A stretch of 44,694 nucleotides of DNA from Burkholderiales bacterium (GCA_028868995.1 JAGWTH010000033.1:1-44694); one strand, 5' to 3'. Counted from the stretch's first letter, positions 8,701 through 16,317 are shown. Made by a program: numbers and translations. The notes: generated from the sequence alone by a model not told the origin.

Positions 8701-9628
8701 GCTGGACCTGCGCACGAGCGCCGGCCTGCCCACCGCCAAGGATCCCTGGCGCTTCGAGGATGCTGCCTTCGCCGACCTGCCCGTGGCGCTGGACCTCATC
8801 CGCCACGTGACCGGGCAGCGGGTGAGCGTGTTCGCGCACTGCATCGGCGCGGTGATGCTCGGCATGGCGCTGCTGACCGAGCCCGGGGAGCTCGGAAAAT
8901 TCGAACGCTCCCGCGGCGACGGGCCGACGCCAAAGCGCTGGGGCGACGAACTCGGCCGGCTCGCCGACAACGTGGACCGGATCGTGCTGTCGCAGAAGGG
9001 CCCCATGCTGGTCTACCGCGACGACAACGTGCTGCGCGCCTACCTCCTGCGCGCGCTGCGCAAGCTGGTGTTCTCGCAGGACTACCAGTTCCGGGTGCCC
9101 CAGGGCCGGACGCTGGCGGGCGACCTGATGGACCGGGTGCTCGCGACCCTGCCCTATCCGCCGGAGGAATTCGTCCGCGAGAACCCCTGGATCCCCTGGC
9201 AGCGCACGCCCTGGGCGGGCTTCCGCCACCGCATGGACGCCCTGTACGCGCGCGACTTCAGCCTGCGCAACATCGAGGACCGCACGCTCGCGGCCATCGA
9301 GGACCTGTTCGGCCCGCTCAACCTCGACACGGTGGCCCAGGCGATCCACTTCGCCCGGCGCAACACCATCACCGACGGCAACGGGCGGCCCTTCGACACC
9401 AGCGGCGCGCGGCTGGCGGCGCGCTGGCCGCGGCGCGGCACCGTCAGCATCCACGGCGCCGAGAACGGCCTGGTCGACGTCAAGACGCTGGACGTGATGC
9501 GCTCGCAGATGGCCTTCGCCGGCATCCCCTACCTGGCCATCGAGATCCCGGGCTACGGCCACCAGGACTGCCTGGTCGGGCGCGACGCCGCGCGCGACGT
9601 GTTCCCCTTCATCGCCGCCAACCTCTGA
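5753..9628 (+). CDS. Cholesterol oxidase-like GMC oxidoreductase fused to an alpha/beta hydrolase, 1291 aa
   Basis: The N-terminal half is an FAD-dependent GMC oxidoreductase. It has the dinucleotide motif VIVGSGYGG (residues 44-52), the HPLGGCPMG motif (H525) and the C-terminal PHSVGANPALTISALA with the H571/N576 pair. A Cys cluster at 231, 234, 237 and 241 (CTLCGDCMTGCNVGAK) resembles an iron-sulfur motif. A middle region (about 620-940) has no fold I recognise. The C-terminal third is an alpha/beta hydrolase: oxyanion motif IHGYSASG near 950, nucleophile elbow AHCIGA with Cys1030 in place of Ser, and His1270 in GYGHQD. The substrate is probably a hydrophobic alcohol or ester such as a sterol or polyketide lipid; this is inference. 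The GTG at 5753 follows GGAGGG. No signal peptide is seen. Confidence 0.88.
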   Translation: MSRPAPDPDPALAGRRSPGSLRWLSHDYGQLRARARKGWVWDVVIVGSGYGGAMAAAELAGLRKPQPDAQGRTEVSVCVLERGGEYAPGMFPSSLQELPPHVRIHRRGHDAIVGRAGALLDVRVGPHVSTLVGNGLGGGSLINAGVMEPPRWRPGQGLPQGVERELEPLYAQVKEALRASDRLKEHPDLKAAPLAKTQVLRRFAEATPDAAFRDAAITVQTEDGDPDVPRCTLCGDCMTGCNVGAKRSLDTTLLRRAHAAGAQIYTGGTVLHLEQAADGGWLLQTVYTDAGLRSRHQPQAVRARKVILAAGTLGSTEILLHSRSLSLSRRLGSGFSCNGDNLVARHGGPEPVRTTTDEFEPLAARRVGPTITGVVEFGDVLVEEFAVPAPLKRLFDETVTTARLLNRLPRWPDRSPGQKRLGLDSMAVDPDAMENTLLVGVIGHDESQGHIVIPDPLEPQEEGRAGIEWPQVRESPLMEQAWRQVRDALARSAPCADVLPNPAWRPVPDAMASLAGGRGPIFTVHPLGGCPMGESHVDGVVDTLGRVFRVTEAGGEPYDGLVVLDGSILPHSVGANPALTISALAMRSARQLAAAWGWGAASAPAAPAASPQRTRPQYRPPADCTPPRPQATQVELVERLAGAAGSAYWVELTLCYERANLAQFTGLASREVRLYAPKSFLRVYDNRNDARRTLLTLGEKERSARALYTARISGTMTLAEPRAGLGAAWHALRAAGAWLVNRGTRELWDVLTGRQGNTLDACAFVGSAGRAGELRLFHYRLEVGEVVQAGEGNAALQARTRLPPGTPIEGSKCLTYGLRSNPCLQLTQLRLQGFPLGEAAPTLCLDTRFIARESVPLLRIIQQENQVVALAEFASFLLCWVRMLASIHLWSFRAPDPAPPRVPVLLPGAIRDLPAPEVCVLPLEKDPHSPLFASVRLTRYPHKDRPPVALIHGYSASGTTFTHEAIPQPLARHLWNMGRDVWVLDLRTSAGLPTAKDPWRFEDAAFADLPVALDLIRHVTGQRVSVFAHCIGAVMLGMALLTEPGELGKFERSRGDGPTPKRWGDELGRLADNVDRIVLSQKGPMLVYRDDNVLRAYLLRALRKLVFSQDYQFRVPQGRTLAGDLMDRVLATLPYPPEEFVRENPWIPWQRTPWAGFRHRMDALYARDFSLRNIEDRTLAAIEDLFGPLNLDTVAQAIHFARRNTITDGNGRPFDTSGARLAARWPRRGTVSIHGAENGLVDVKTLDVMRSQMAFAGIPYLAIEIPGYGHQDCLVGRDAARDVFPFIAANL

Positions 9629-9637
9629 GGACCGCCG

Positions 9638-11158
9638 ATGGACCCGCTGTGGAAGCTGCCGCCCTTCGAGCTCAAGCCGCTGCCGGGCGGAGCCTGGGCG
9701 GTGCAGTCCGAGGCGGGGCTGGGACCGGCGCTGGCCGTGTTCGCCCCACTGCGCAGGCAGGGCGCGTCCTGGGTGCTCGCGCTCTCCGGCGACGACTCCG
9801 TCGACCTCACCCCCGCGAACGACCGGTCGTGGACCCCCGTGCCCTTCCCGACGGCGCCCCAGGCCGAGCGGTTCCTCTGCATGCTGCGCTACGACCAGCC
9901 CGGCGACCGTCCCGGCGGCACCTTCGGCCCCCTGCTGTTCCGGCCGGACGACGGGGACGCGGGCCACGCCACCATCACGGGCGCCGATCTGCGCGCCGCG
10001 CTGGACACGCTGCAACGCGACACCGACCTGCAGCTGGAGCTGCAGATGGTGTCGCCGCCCGACCCCCCGCCCGCGCCGGCCGGATCCGCGGCGCCCGCCG
10101 ACGCGGCACCGCCGGATCCCCTGCCCGACACCCTCTGCTTCGCCTTCGCCAGCTGCCAGTACCCCGCCGGGTTGCTGGACCGCCGCATCGCCCATGGGTC
10201 GTACGCGCGGCTCGCGCAGGCCCTGCAGCAGGCCGGCGGACCGCGGCCCGAACGCCTGCTGCTGGTGGGCGACCAGGTCTACACCGACGCGACCTACGGC
10301 CTGCTCGACCCGGCGCGGCTGGACGACCGCTACCGCCTGCCCTACGAAGCCATGCAGGACCGGGCGAACGGCCCGTTCGCGCTCCTGCCCCAGGACTTCC
10401 TGGCGCGCCGGCGGATGATGCCCGACGACCACGAGATCGTGGACAACTGGGAACCCGGTCCCCCGGGCACCACGGATCCGAGGGTCAAGCCCGCCATGGA
10501 GGCCTACTGGACCTACCAGCGGCGCAGCGACCCCGAACCCGAAATGCGCATCCGCGAGTGCGGCCCCGGCTGGTGGCTGTTCATGGCCGACTCGCGCACG
10601 CAACGCATGCCGCGCGACGAGACCAACGTGGACCAGGCGCTGATCCTGGGCCAGGCGCAGACGGTCGAACTGGAGGAATGGCTGGAAAGCGCCCCCGCCG
10701 ACAAGCTGAAGATCGTCACCACCGCCTCCATGCTGCTGCCGCGCACCCGGATCTGCATGGACGAGCCCCTGTACCTCGACCCCTGGCAAGGCTATCCGGC
10801 CTCGTTGCACCGCCTGCTGGCCTTCCTGTACGAGAAGAACCTCCGCAACGTGGTCTTCCTTTCCGGGGATGCGCACATCGCCTGCGACGCGCGCATCACC
10901 GTGCGGCGGCGCGGCGCCCCGGGGGGCGTCCGCTTCGCCTCCTTCCATGCGCCCGCGCTGTACGCCCCCTTCCCCTTCGCCAACGAGGAGCCGGCGAACT
11001 TCCTGCTGCAGGAGGACTTCAGCTTCCAGTCCGGCGGCAACACCTACGAGTGCGAGGTGCGGGCGAGCCTGCCGGCCGGCCGCGCCAACGGCTGCGGCCT
11101 GCTCCATGCGACCCGTGCGGGCCCGGACTGGGACGTGACGTACCAGGTGCTGGCTTGA
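9638..11158 (+). CDS. PhoD-like alkaline phosphatase/phosphodiesterase family protein
   Basis: This 506-aa metallophosphoesterase belongs to the PhoD-like superfamily. Metal-binding motifs are LLVGDQVYTDA (D212), MPDDHEIVDNW (D263, D264, H265) and VFLSGDAHI (D411, H413). The FAFASCQYPAG segment matches the conserved first motif. The first 165 residues form a separate, unrecognised N-terminal region, joined by a Pro/Ala-rich linker. No Tat or Sec signal is visible, unlike secreted PhoD. The gene starts 9 nt after the fusion gene with a GAGGA ribosome binding site, so the two are probably co-translated. A role in removing a phosphate ester from the same substrate class is inference. Confidence 0.85.
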   Translation: MDPLWKLPPFELKPLPGGAWAVQSEAGLGPALAVFAPLRRQGASWVLALSGDDSVDLTPANDRSWTPVPFPTAPQAERFLCMLRYDQPGDRPGGTFGPLLFRPDDGDAGHATITGADLRAALDTLQRDTDLQLELQMVSPPDPPPAPAGSAAPADAAPPDPLPDTLCFAFASCQYPAGLLDRRIAHGSYARLAQALQQAGGPRPERLLLVGDQVYTDATYGLLDPARLDDRYRLPYEAMQDRANGPFALLPQDFLARRRMMPDDHEIVDNWEPGPPGTTDPRVKPAMEAYWTYQRRSDPEPEMRIRECGPGWWLFMADSRTQRMPRDETNVDQALILGQAQTVELEEWLESAPADKLKIVTTASMLLPRTRICMDEPLYLDPWQGYPASLHRLLAFLYEKNLRNVVFLSGDAHIACDARITVRRRGAPGGVRFASFHAPALYAPFPFANEEPANFLLQEDFSFQSGGNTYECEVRASLPAGRANGCGLLHATRAGPDWDVTYQVLA

Positions 11159-11165
11159 CCGCCGG

Positions 11166-11786
11166 CTAGGAAATCCGCACGCCCTTTTCCGCCGCCATGT
11201 ACACGGCCTCGGTGCGGTTGCGGGTACCGAGCTCCTGGTAGATGGCGCGCAGGTGGGTCTTCACCGTGCCGTCGCTGATGCCCAGCTCCCGCGCGATCAG
11301 CTTGTTGGAGTTGCCGCGCAGCGCGGCGCGCAGCACGTCGGCCTGGCGGTCCGTGAGCATGGGGAAGGCTTCGCGCACGTCGCGCGTGGCGACCGGCGCC
11401 AGGCCGCCGGTGGGCAGCCAGACGCCGCCGTCGGCGATGGTCTTCACCGCGATCATCAGCTGCGCCGGGGGCGAGTCCTTGGGGATGAAGCCGGCGGCAC
11501 CGAGGTCGACGGCGGTTCGCACCAGCTCCGCGTTGCGGTCGCCCGAGAGCACCACCACGCGGGTGAGCGGCGCCGACTCGCGCAGCGCCTCCAGCGCGCG
11601 GGCGCCGGCCAGGCCCTCCATGTGCCAGTCCATCAGGATCAGGTCGAAGGTGCCGCCGCGGGTGGCCTCCACGGCCTCCTCGGCGGAGCCGGTCAGGGTG
11701 ACCTCCATGCCGGCATCCAGCTTTTCCAGCAGCAGGCGCAGGCCCTCCCGGAAGAGGGAATGGTCATCGCAAACCAGAACACGCAT
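11166..11786 (-). CDS. NarL/FixJ-type response regulator
   Basis: This 206-aa DNA-binding response regulator has an N-terminal receiver (acidic pair DD at 7-8, acceptor D53 in LMDWHMEG, Lys in GFIPKDS) and a C-terminal LuxR-type helix-turn-helix (LTDRQADVLRAALRGNSNKLIARELGISDGTVKTHL in two halves). An ideal ribosome binding site (AAAGGAGG) precedes the ATG at 11786. It is convergent with the phosphoesterase gene, with 7 nt between stops, so it may act with the kinase at 3929. Its upstream region shares TACTGCCAG and CCGGGTCC with the upstream region of that kinase gene. Confidence 0.93.
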   Translation of the reverse strand: MRVLVCDDHSLFREGLRLLLEKLDAGMEVTLTGSAEEAVEATRGGTFDLILMDWHMEGLAGARALEALRESAPLTRVVVLSGDRNAELVRTAVDLGAAGFIPKDSPPAQLMIAVKTIADGGVWLPTGGLAPVATRDVREAFPMLTDRQADVLRAALRGNSNKLIARELGISDGTVKTHLRAIYQELGTRNRTEAVYMAAEKGVRIS

Positions 11787-11911
11787 GGAGGCCTCCTTTC
11801 GCCCGTACTGCCAGATAGCGGGGGGGACCCGGTCGATATCCAAACTCCCCGGGATCATGGCGCTGCCCGGCCGCACCGGCCTCCCCCAGCCGGGAGAGGG
11901 TGCCCGCCCCG

Positions 11912-13066
11912 TCAGGATTGCACAAGCCGCTTGGACCGGGCGATCGACATCAGGATGCCCAGCCCCATCCCCAGCGTCACCATGGCCGTGCCGCCGTAGC
12001 TGATGAAGGGCAGCGGCACCCCCACCACCGGCAGGATGCCGCTGACCATGCCCATGTTCACGAAGGCGTAGGTGAAGAAGATCATGGTCACCGCGCCGGC
12101 GAGCAGGCGCGAGAACAGGGTCGGCGCCTCCAGGGCGATGTTCATGCCGCGCATCACCAGCACCAGGAAGCAGGCGATCAGGAACAGGTTGCCGGCCAGC
12201 CCGAACTCCTCGGAGAAGGCGGCGAAGATGAAGTCGGTGGTGCGTTCCGGGATGAACTCCAGGTGGGTCTGGGTGCCCTGCATGAAGCCCTTGCCGAAGA
12301 CGCCGCCGGAGCCGATGGCGATCATGCCCTGGATGATGTGGAAGCCCTTGCCCAGCGGGTCGCGGGTCGGGTCCAGCAGGGTGCAGATGCGCTGCTGCTG
12401 GTAGTCGTGCAGGACCGGCCAGCGCACGCCCTCGGCGCACAGGGAGCCCTCGAAGGCCACGACCAGCGTCACGCCGACCAGGCCCAGCACCAGCGGCGGC
12501 ACGATCAGCTTCCAGGACAGCCCGGCGAAGAACACGACCGACAGGCCGGCGGTCAGCACCAGCAGCGCCGTGCCCAGGTCGGGCTGCTTCATGATCAGGC
12601 CCACCGGCACGGCCAGCAGCACCAGCGCGACGAAGAAGTCCAGCGGCCGCAGCTGGCCCTCGCGCTTCTGGAACCACCAGGCCAGCATCAGGGGCATGGC
12701 GATCTTCAGGATCTCGCTGGGCTGGATCACCACGCCCACGTTGATCCAGCGCCGGGCGCCCTTCTTGGTGACGCCGAACAGGGCCACGGCCACCAGCAGG
12801 GCGACGCCCAGCCCGTACAGGGGCACGGCGAAGCTCATGAGGCGCTGCGGCGGCACCTGCGCCACGACGAACAGGATGGTCCCGGCCAGCACCATGTTGC
12901 GGGCATGGTCGACGAAGCGGCCGCCATAGTCGTAGCCGGAGCTGTACATGGTCACCAGCCCCGCGCAGGCGAGCAGGAACACGGCGAAGGCAAGGGGACC
13001 GTCGAAGCCCTGCAGCATGGGAGCCAGGCGCTGGCGCAGCGACGGTCGTTCGAAAACGGCGGCCAT
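11912..13066 (-). CDS. rodA: Peptidoglycan glycosyltransferase RodA
   Basis: RodA is a SEDS-family polymerase that extends lateral-wall glycan strands with PBP2. The protein has 384 aa with about ten hydrophobic segments. It carries the family segments YSSGYDYGGRFVDHARN, INVGVVIQPSEILKI, MKQPDLGTALL and PERTTDFIFAAFSEEFG, and VPLPFISYGGTAMVT near the C-terminus. In related bacteria rodA usually follows mreBCD-mrdA. Here it is preceded by a divergent response-regulator gene and followed by a co-directional one. GATAAT ends 5 nt before the ATG and no Shine-Dalgarno sequence is visible. Confidence 0.96.
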   Translation of the reverse strand: MAAVFERPSLRQRLAPMLQGFDGPLAFAVFLLACAGLVTMYSSGYDYGGRFVDHARNMVLAGTILFVVAQVPPQRLMSFAVPLYGLGVALLVAVALFGVTKKGARRWINVGVVIQPSEILKIAMPLMLAWWFQKREGQLRPLDFFVALVLLAVPVGLIMKQPDLGTALLVLTAGLSVVFFAGLSWKLIVPPLVLGLVGVTLVVAFEGSLCAEGVRWPVLHDYQQQRICTLLDPTRDPLGKGFHIIQGMIAIGSGGVFGKGFMQGTQTHLEFIPERTTDFIFAAFSEEFGLAGNLFLIACFLVLVMRGMNIALEAPTLFSRLLAGAVTMIFFTYAFVNMGMVSGILPVVGVPLPFISYGGTAMVTLGMGLGILMSIARSKRLVQS

Positions 13067-13071
13067 GCGGG

Positions 13072-13077
13072 ATTATC
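13072..13077 (-). promoter_or_regulatory. -10-like hexamer directly before rodA
   Basis: GATAAT on the minus strand matches 5 of 6 bases of TATAAT and is separated from the rodA ATG by only CCCGC. A very short or absent 5' leader is predicted. Confidence 0.4.
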
Positions 13078-13152
13078 CCCGACCCTCCTCCTCGCCCTCC
13101 TCCCAATGGCCGTGGTGCCGCCGGGGCCGGCTGCTACGATCGGCCGCTGCCC

Positions 13153-13824
13153 ATGAACATCCTGGTCGTCGACGATCATCCCCTGTACCGCTGCGGCGTG
13201 GCCTTCACCCTGCAGGACACGGGCATGGACGTGGCCGTCGTCGAATGTCCCAGCCTGGAGGTCGCCTTCCGGCGCCTCGACGAGGGCCTGCAGGCCGACC
13301 TGATGATCCTGGACCTGCAGATGCCCGGTTTCCAGGGGGTGGATTCGGTGCGGGCGGTGCGCGCGCGCCGGCCCGAGGTGCCGGTGCTGGTGCTGTCCGG
13401 CAACGAGGAACCGGCGATCGTGCGCGAGTGCATCGACCTGGGCGCCTTCGGCTTCGTGCCCAAGTCGGCGCCGCCCGACCAGTTCCTCGCGGCGCTGCGG
13501 CTGGTGCTGTCCGGGGGCGTCTACCTGCCGCCCGCCACCCTGAGCGTGGCCGCGCCCGTCACCCGGGCCCAGCAGGATGCCTGGAGCCGGCTGGGCACCC
13601 GCCTCACCGAGCGCCAGCGCCAGGTGCTGCTGGGCATCGTCCAGGGCAAGCCCAACAAGGTGATCGCGCGCGACCTGGGGCTGTCGGACACCACCGTGAA
13701 GTCGCACGTGGCGCACATCCTGGACGCCCTGGTGGTGTCCAACCGCACCGAGGCCGTCTACGCGCTGGCTCGCGCGGGCATCAGCATCCGGGACCTGCAG
13801 GCGGCGCCCGACCCGGTCGCCTAG
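13153..13824 (+). CDS. NarL/FixJ-type response regulator
   Basis: This 223-aa regulator has a receiver (DD at 7-8, acceptor D54 in LILDLQMPGF, Lys in GFVPKSAP) and a LuxR-type helix-turn-helix (LTERQRQVLLGIVQGKPNKVIARDL, then LSDTTVKSHVAHI). It is divergent from rodA and convergent with the hybrid kinase at 13821-15629. The two stop codons share the palindrome CTAG, so the pair probably works together. A TACGAT hexamer ends 12 nt before the ATG and no ribosome binding site is visible. Target genes are unknown; rodA is the nearest candidate. Confidence 0.92.
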   Translation: MNILVVDDHPLYRCGVAFTLQDTGMDVAVVECPSLEVAFRRLDEGLQADLMILDLQMPGFQGVDSVRAVRARRPEVPVLVLSGNEEPAIVRECIDLGAFGFVPKSAPPDQFLAALRLVLSGGVYLPPATLSVAAPVTRAQQDAWSRLGTRLTERQRQVLLGIVQGKPNKVIARDLGLSDTTVKSHVAHILDALVVSNRTEAVYALARAGISIRDLQAAPDPVA

Positions 13825-15629
13825 CGAAACCCGGAAATATCCGCCTCTCGCGGCATTTCGGTGATCCCCTGGGCGGCCTTCCTCTGCGCTTGCACGGGCA
13901 GGCCGGTGCGCAGCGCCGCCAGCAGCCGCTCGGGCGTGATCGGCTTCTGCAGCACCGGCAGCGCCAAGCCGCGTTCCGCGAGATCCGCCTCGCCGGACAC
14001 GATCCACGCCGGCACCGGGCCGTAGGCCGCGCGCACCGCCTCCACCGCCTCGACGCCGGTGGCCTCGCCCAGCCGGTAGTCCGCCAGCACCAGGTCGGGC
14101 GGGACGCCGCCGTCGCGCAGCGCCTGCATCAGCTGCGTCAGCGTCGCGGCCGACGCCACCTGCGCCCCCGCCTCCAGCAGCCAGTCGCACAGGGCATCGC
14201 GCGCCAGCCGGTCGTTCTCGACCACGGCCACCATGCGTCCGCGCAGCAGCGCCTCGCCCTGGTCGCCGCCGGTGTCCGCGGCGAGGCAGGGCGCCTCGCT
14301 GGCCAGGGGCAGCCGCACGGTCACCCGGGTGCCGCGGCGCGGGGTCGATTCGATCTGCAGCCGCGCCCGCATCAGGTCCGCCATGTGGCGCGAGATCGCC
14401 AGTCCCAGGCCGATGCCCTCGGCCTCGGCCAGGCTGGCGGAGCGGCCGCGGAAGAAGGCGTTGCAGGCCTGCGCCAGGTCCTCGGGTTCCATGCCGACGC
14501 CCTCGTCGCTGACGCGCAGCACCCCCTCGCCGGCACCGCGCTCCACGCTCAGGACGATCTCGCCCTGCAGCGAGTACTTGAAGGCGTTGTCCAGGAAGTT
14601 GCGCACCATGCGCTCCAGCAGCACCGGGTCGGCGGCGACGGTGCAGGGCCCCGGCCGCTCCAGCCGGAAGCGCAGGCCGCGCGCGGCGCATTTCTCCGCG
14701 AAACCCGACACCGCCGCGGCCAGCAGCTGCTCCAGCTGCACCGGCTGCACCACCGCCTTCATGGTGCCGGCGTCGATCTGGGCGAAGTCCACCAGGTGGC
14801 GGAACATGCCGTCGATCGATTCGCCGGTGCGCACGATCTGCTGGGCCATCAGGTCGCGGCGCGCCGGGTCGCTGGACTTGCGGAAGATGTCGGACAGGAA
14901 CAGCAGCGCCTGCACCGGCTGGCGCAGGTCGTGGCTGGCGGCGCCCAGGAAGCGGGAGCGGGCGCGCTGCGCCTCCTGCTCGCTGGCCAGCGCCTGGCGC
15001 AGCTGCTGCACCAGCACCGCGTTCTGCTGGGCGGCCGCGACGGCGTTGCGCAGCTGCGCCTGGACGATGCGGGCCAGCCGCACCAGCATCGGCGCGCCGA
15101 GCGCCATGCCGGCGGCGATCAGCAGCAGCTCGCGCCGGCCCACGTGGAAGGCCCACCCGGACAGGATGGTGAACAGGCAGGCGGCCAGGTAGGCCGTATA
15201 GACGCCCGGCTGCACGCCGAGCACGGACACCCCGAAGGTCACCCAGCCGACCACGATCACGGTCAGCACGCCCAGGTCGGCCGTGGACAGGACGGGGGCG
15301 AACAGGGGCACCGAGGCCGTGGCCAGCCAGCTGGTGCCCGCGGTCACCAGCGCGATCCTGCGCAGGGTCGCCTCGCTCGCCTCCTGCCGGGCGCCCAGGC
15401 GCTCGAAATAGGCCTGCCGGCCCAGCATGGCGGCCACCAGCACCCCGTACCAGGCGAAAAAGGGCAGCCAGCCCGCCGTGGGGACGAACAGGGCGCCCAG
15501 GAAGCCGCCCAGGAGCAGCACCATCCAGCGCCCGAACCGCGTCTGGGCGAGGATCATGGCGACGCTTCTCTCGACCAGTTCGTCCGATGCCTGGGCGGCT
15601 GCCTTCCCTGTGTGTTCTTCTTTGGCCAA
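13821..15629 (-). CDS. Hybrid sensor histidine kinase with C-terminal receiver
   Basis: This 602-aa membrane kinase has about six hydrophobic segments (residues 32-190), a coiled-coil stretch with repeated Gln, HisKA with SHDLRQP (H233) and a HATPase domain (FLDNAFKYS; DEGVGMEP; GIGLGLAIS). The C-terminal receiver has acceptor D517 in LADYRLGE. Its layout matches that of the kinase at 3929, with the acceptor His at the same residue number, which suggests a paralogue. I chose the TTG at 15629 because GGAG lies 6 nt upstream. An ATG at 15701 is in frame but has no ribosome binding site and lies over the promoter region of the divergent esterase gene. Confidence 0.88.
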   Translation of the reverse strand: MAKEEHTGKAAAQASDELVERSVAMILAQTRFGRWMVLLLGGFLGALFVPTAGWLPFFAWYGVLVAAMLGRQAYFERLGARQEASEATLRRIALVTAGTSWLATASVPLFAPVLSTADLGVLTVIVVGWVTFGVSVLGVQPGVYTAYLAACLFTILSGWAFHVGRRELLLIAAGMALGAPMLVRLARIVQAQLRNAVAAAQQNAVLVQQLRQALASEQEAQRARSRFLGAASHDLRQPVQALLFLSDIFRKSSDPARRDLMAQQIVRTGESIDGMFRHLVDFAQIDAGTMKAVVQPVQLEQLLAAAVSGFAEKCAARGLRFRLERPGPCTVAADPVLLERMVRNFLDNAFKYSLQGEIVLSVERGAGEGVLRVSDEGVGMEPEDLAQACNAFFRGRSASLAEAEGIGLGLAISRHMADLMRARLQIESTPRRGTRVTVRLPLASEAPCLAADTGGDQGEALLRGRMVAVVENDRLARDALCDWLLEAGAQVASAATLTQLMQALRDGGVPPDLVLADYRLGEATGVEAVEAVRAAYGPVPAWIVSGEADLAERGLALPVLQKPITPERLLAALRTGLPVQAQRKAAQGITEMPREADISGFR

Positions 15630-15695
15630 CTTCCACTCCGGGCTAAGAGTTTGGCTTAAGGTGGCATGGTTCTGCAATTCGGAACGATCCGCGTC

Positions 15696-15701
15696 TACCA
15701 T
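15696..15701 (+). promoter_or_regulatory. -10-like hexamer before the YqiA-like gene
   Basis: TACCAT (4 of 6 matches to TATAAT) ends 7 nt before the ATG at 15709. There is no ribosome binding site, so the transcript may be leaderless. Confidence 0.3.
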
Positions 15702-15708
15702 CCGGGCG

Positions 15709-16293
15709 ATGCAGGCGACCCATTTGTTGTATTTGCACGGCTTCCGCTCCTCCCCGCGCTCGTTCAAGGCGCAGAAGATGGCCGCCGCCGTGCGCGAGCG
15801 GCATCCGCGCGTGACCTGGTGGTGCCCCCAGCTGCCGCCCTCGCCGCGGGAGGCCATGGCGCTGGTAGGGGAGCAGGTGCGCCACTGGCCGCGCGACCGG
15901 ATGGCGGTGGTTGGCTCCTCGCTGGGCGGCTTCTACGCCACCTGGGTGGCCGAGGAAACGGGTTGCCGGGCCGTGCTGCTCAACCCCGCCGTGGACCCGG
16001 CGCGCGACCTGCACCGCTACATCGGCGAACAGACCGCCTGGCACGACCCCGAGGAGCGCTTCGAGGTCCGCCCGGAGTTCATGGACGAACTGCGCGCCCT
16101 GCAGCGCGGCCCTGTCACCCGCCCGGAACGCTATTTCGCCGTGATCGCCAAGGGCGACGAGGTGCTGGACTGGCGCGAGATGACCGGCCGCTACCCCGGC
16201 GTGCGCATCAAGCTGCTGGAAGGCGGCGATCATGCGCTGTCCGACTTCGACGCCCACCTCGAGGAAGTGCTCGCCTTCCTGGACCTGGCCTGA
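15709..16293 (+). CDS. YqiA/YcfP-family esterase
   Basis: This 194-aa alpha/beta hydrolase is related to the E. coli esterase YqiA. The protein opens with LLYLHGFRSSPRSFKA, the family's oxyanion-hole motif. The nucleophile elbow is VGSSLGGFYA (Ser71), and the catalytic His is probably the one in GGDHALSDF near the C-terminus. NPAVDPARDL is typical of the family. It is cytosolic and the natural substrate is not known. It is divergent from the hybrid kinase and 36 nt upstream of the exoribonuclease gene. Confidence 0.88.
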   Translation: MQATHLLYLHGFRSSPRSFKAQKMAAAVRERHPRVTWWCPQLPPSPREAMALVGEQVRHWPRDRMAVVGSSLGGFYATWVAEETGCRAVLLNPAVDPARDLHRYIGEQTAWHDPEERFEVRPEFMDELRALQRGPVTRPERYFAVIAKGDEVLDWREMTGRYPGVRIKLLEGGDHALSDFDAHLEEVLAFLDLA

Positions 16294-16317
16294 CCGCGGG
16301 CCATCCCACCCGCGTGG

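Noticed and set aside
2846..11169. Very long open frames on both strands (for example 2846-7603 minus and 5983-11169 plus) overlapping the kinase, fusion and phosphoesterase genes
   Set aside because: These are out-of-frame shadows of high-GC genes. They are rich in Arg, Pro, Ala and Gly, without domains, and the true frames carry intact motifs.
11881..11911. Intrinsic terminator after rodA
   Set aside because: An imperfect CCCTCTCCC/GGGGGAGG inverted repeat lies just after the rodA stop, but no T-run follows. It may be a repeat remnant, so it was not called as a terminator.
11787..13106. Possible N-terminal extension of the response regulator at 11166-11786 through rodA
   Set aside because: The frame is open, but the extension is antisense-frame, low-complexity sequence over rodA. 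The regulator has an ideal ribosome binding site and a family-typical N-terminus at 11786.
15630..15857. N-terminal extension of the second hybrid kinase to 15701 or 15857
   Set aside because: The extra residues have no transmembrane or domain features, overlap the divergent esterase gene and its promoter region, and lack a ribosome binding site. The TTG at 15629 has one.
16302..16317. Terminator after the YqiA-like gene (TCCCAC-CCGC-GTGGGA)
   Set aside because: The hairpin is short and has no T-run. It overlaps the putative promoter of the exoribonuclease gene.
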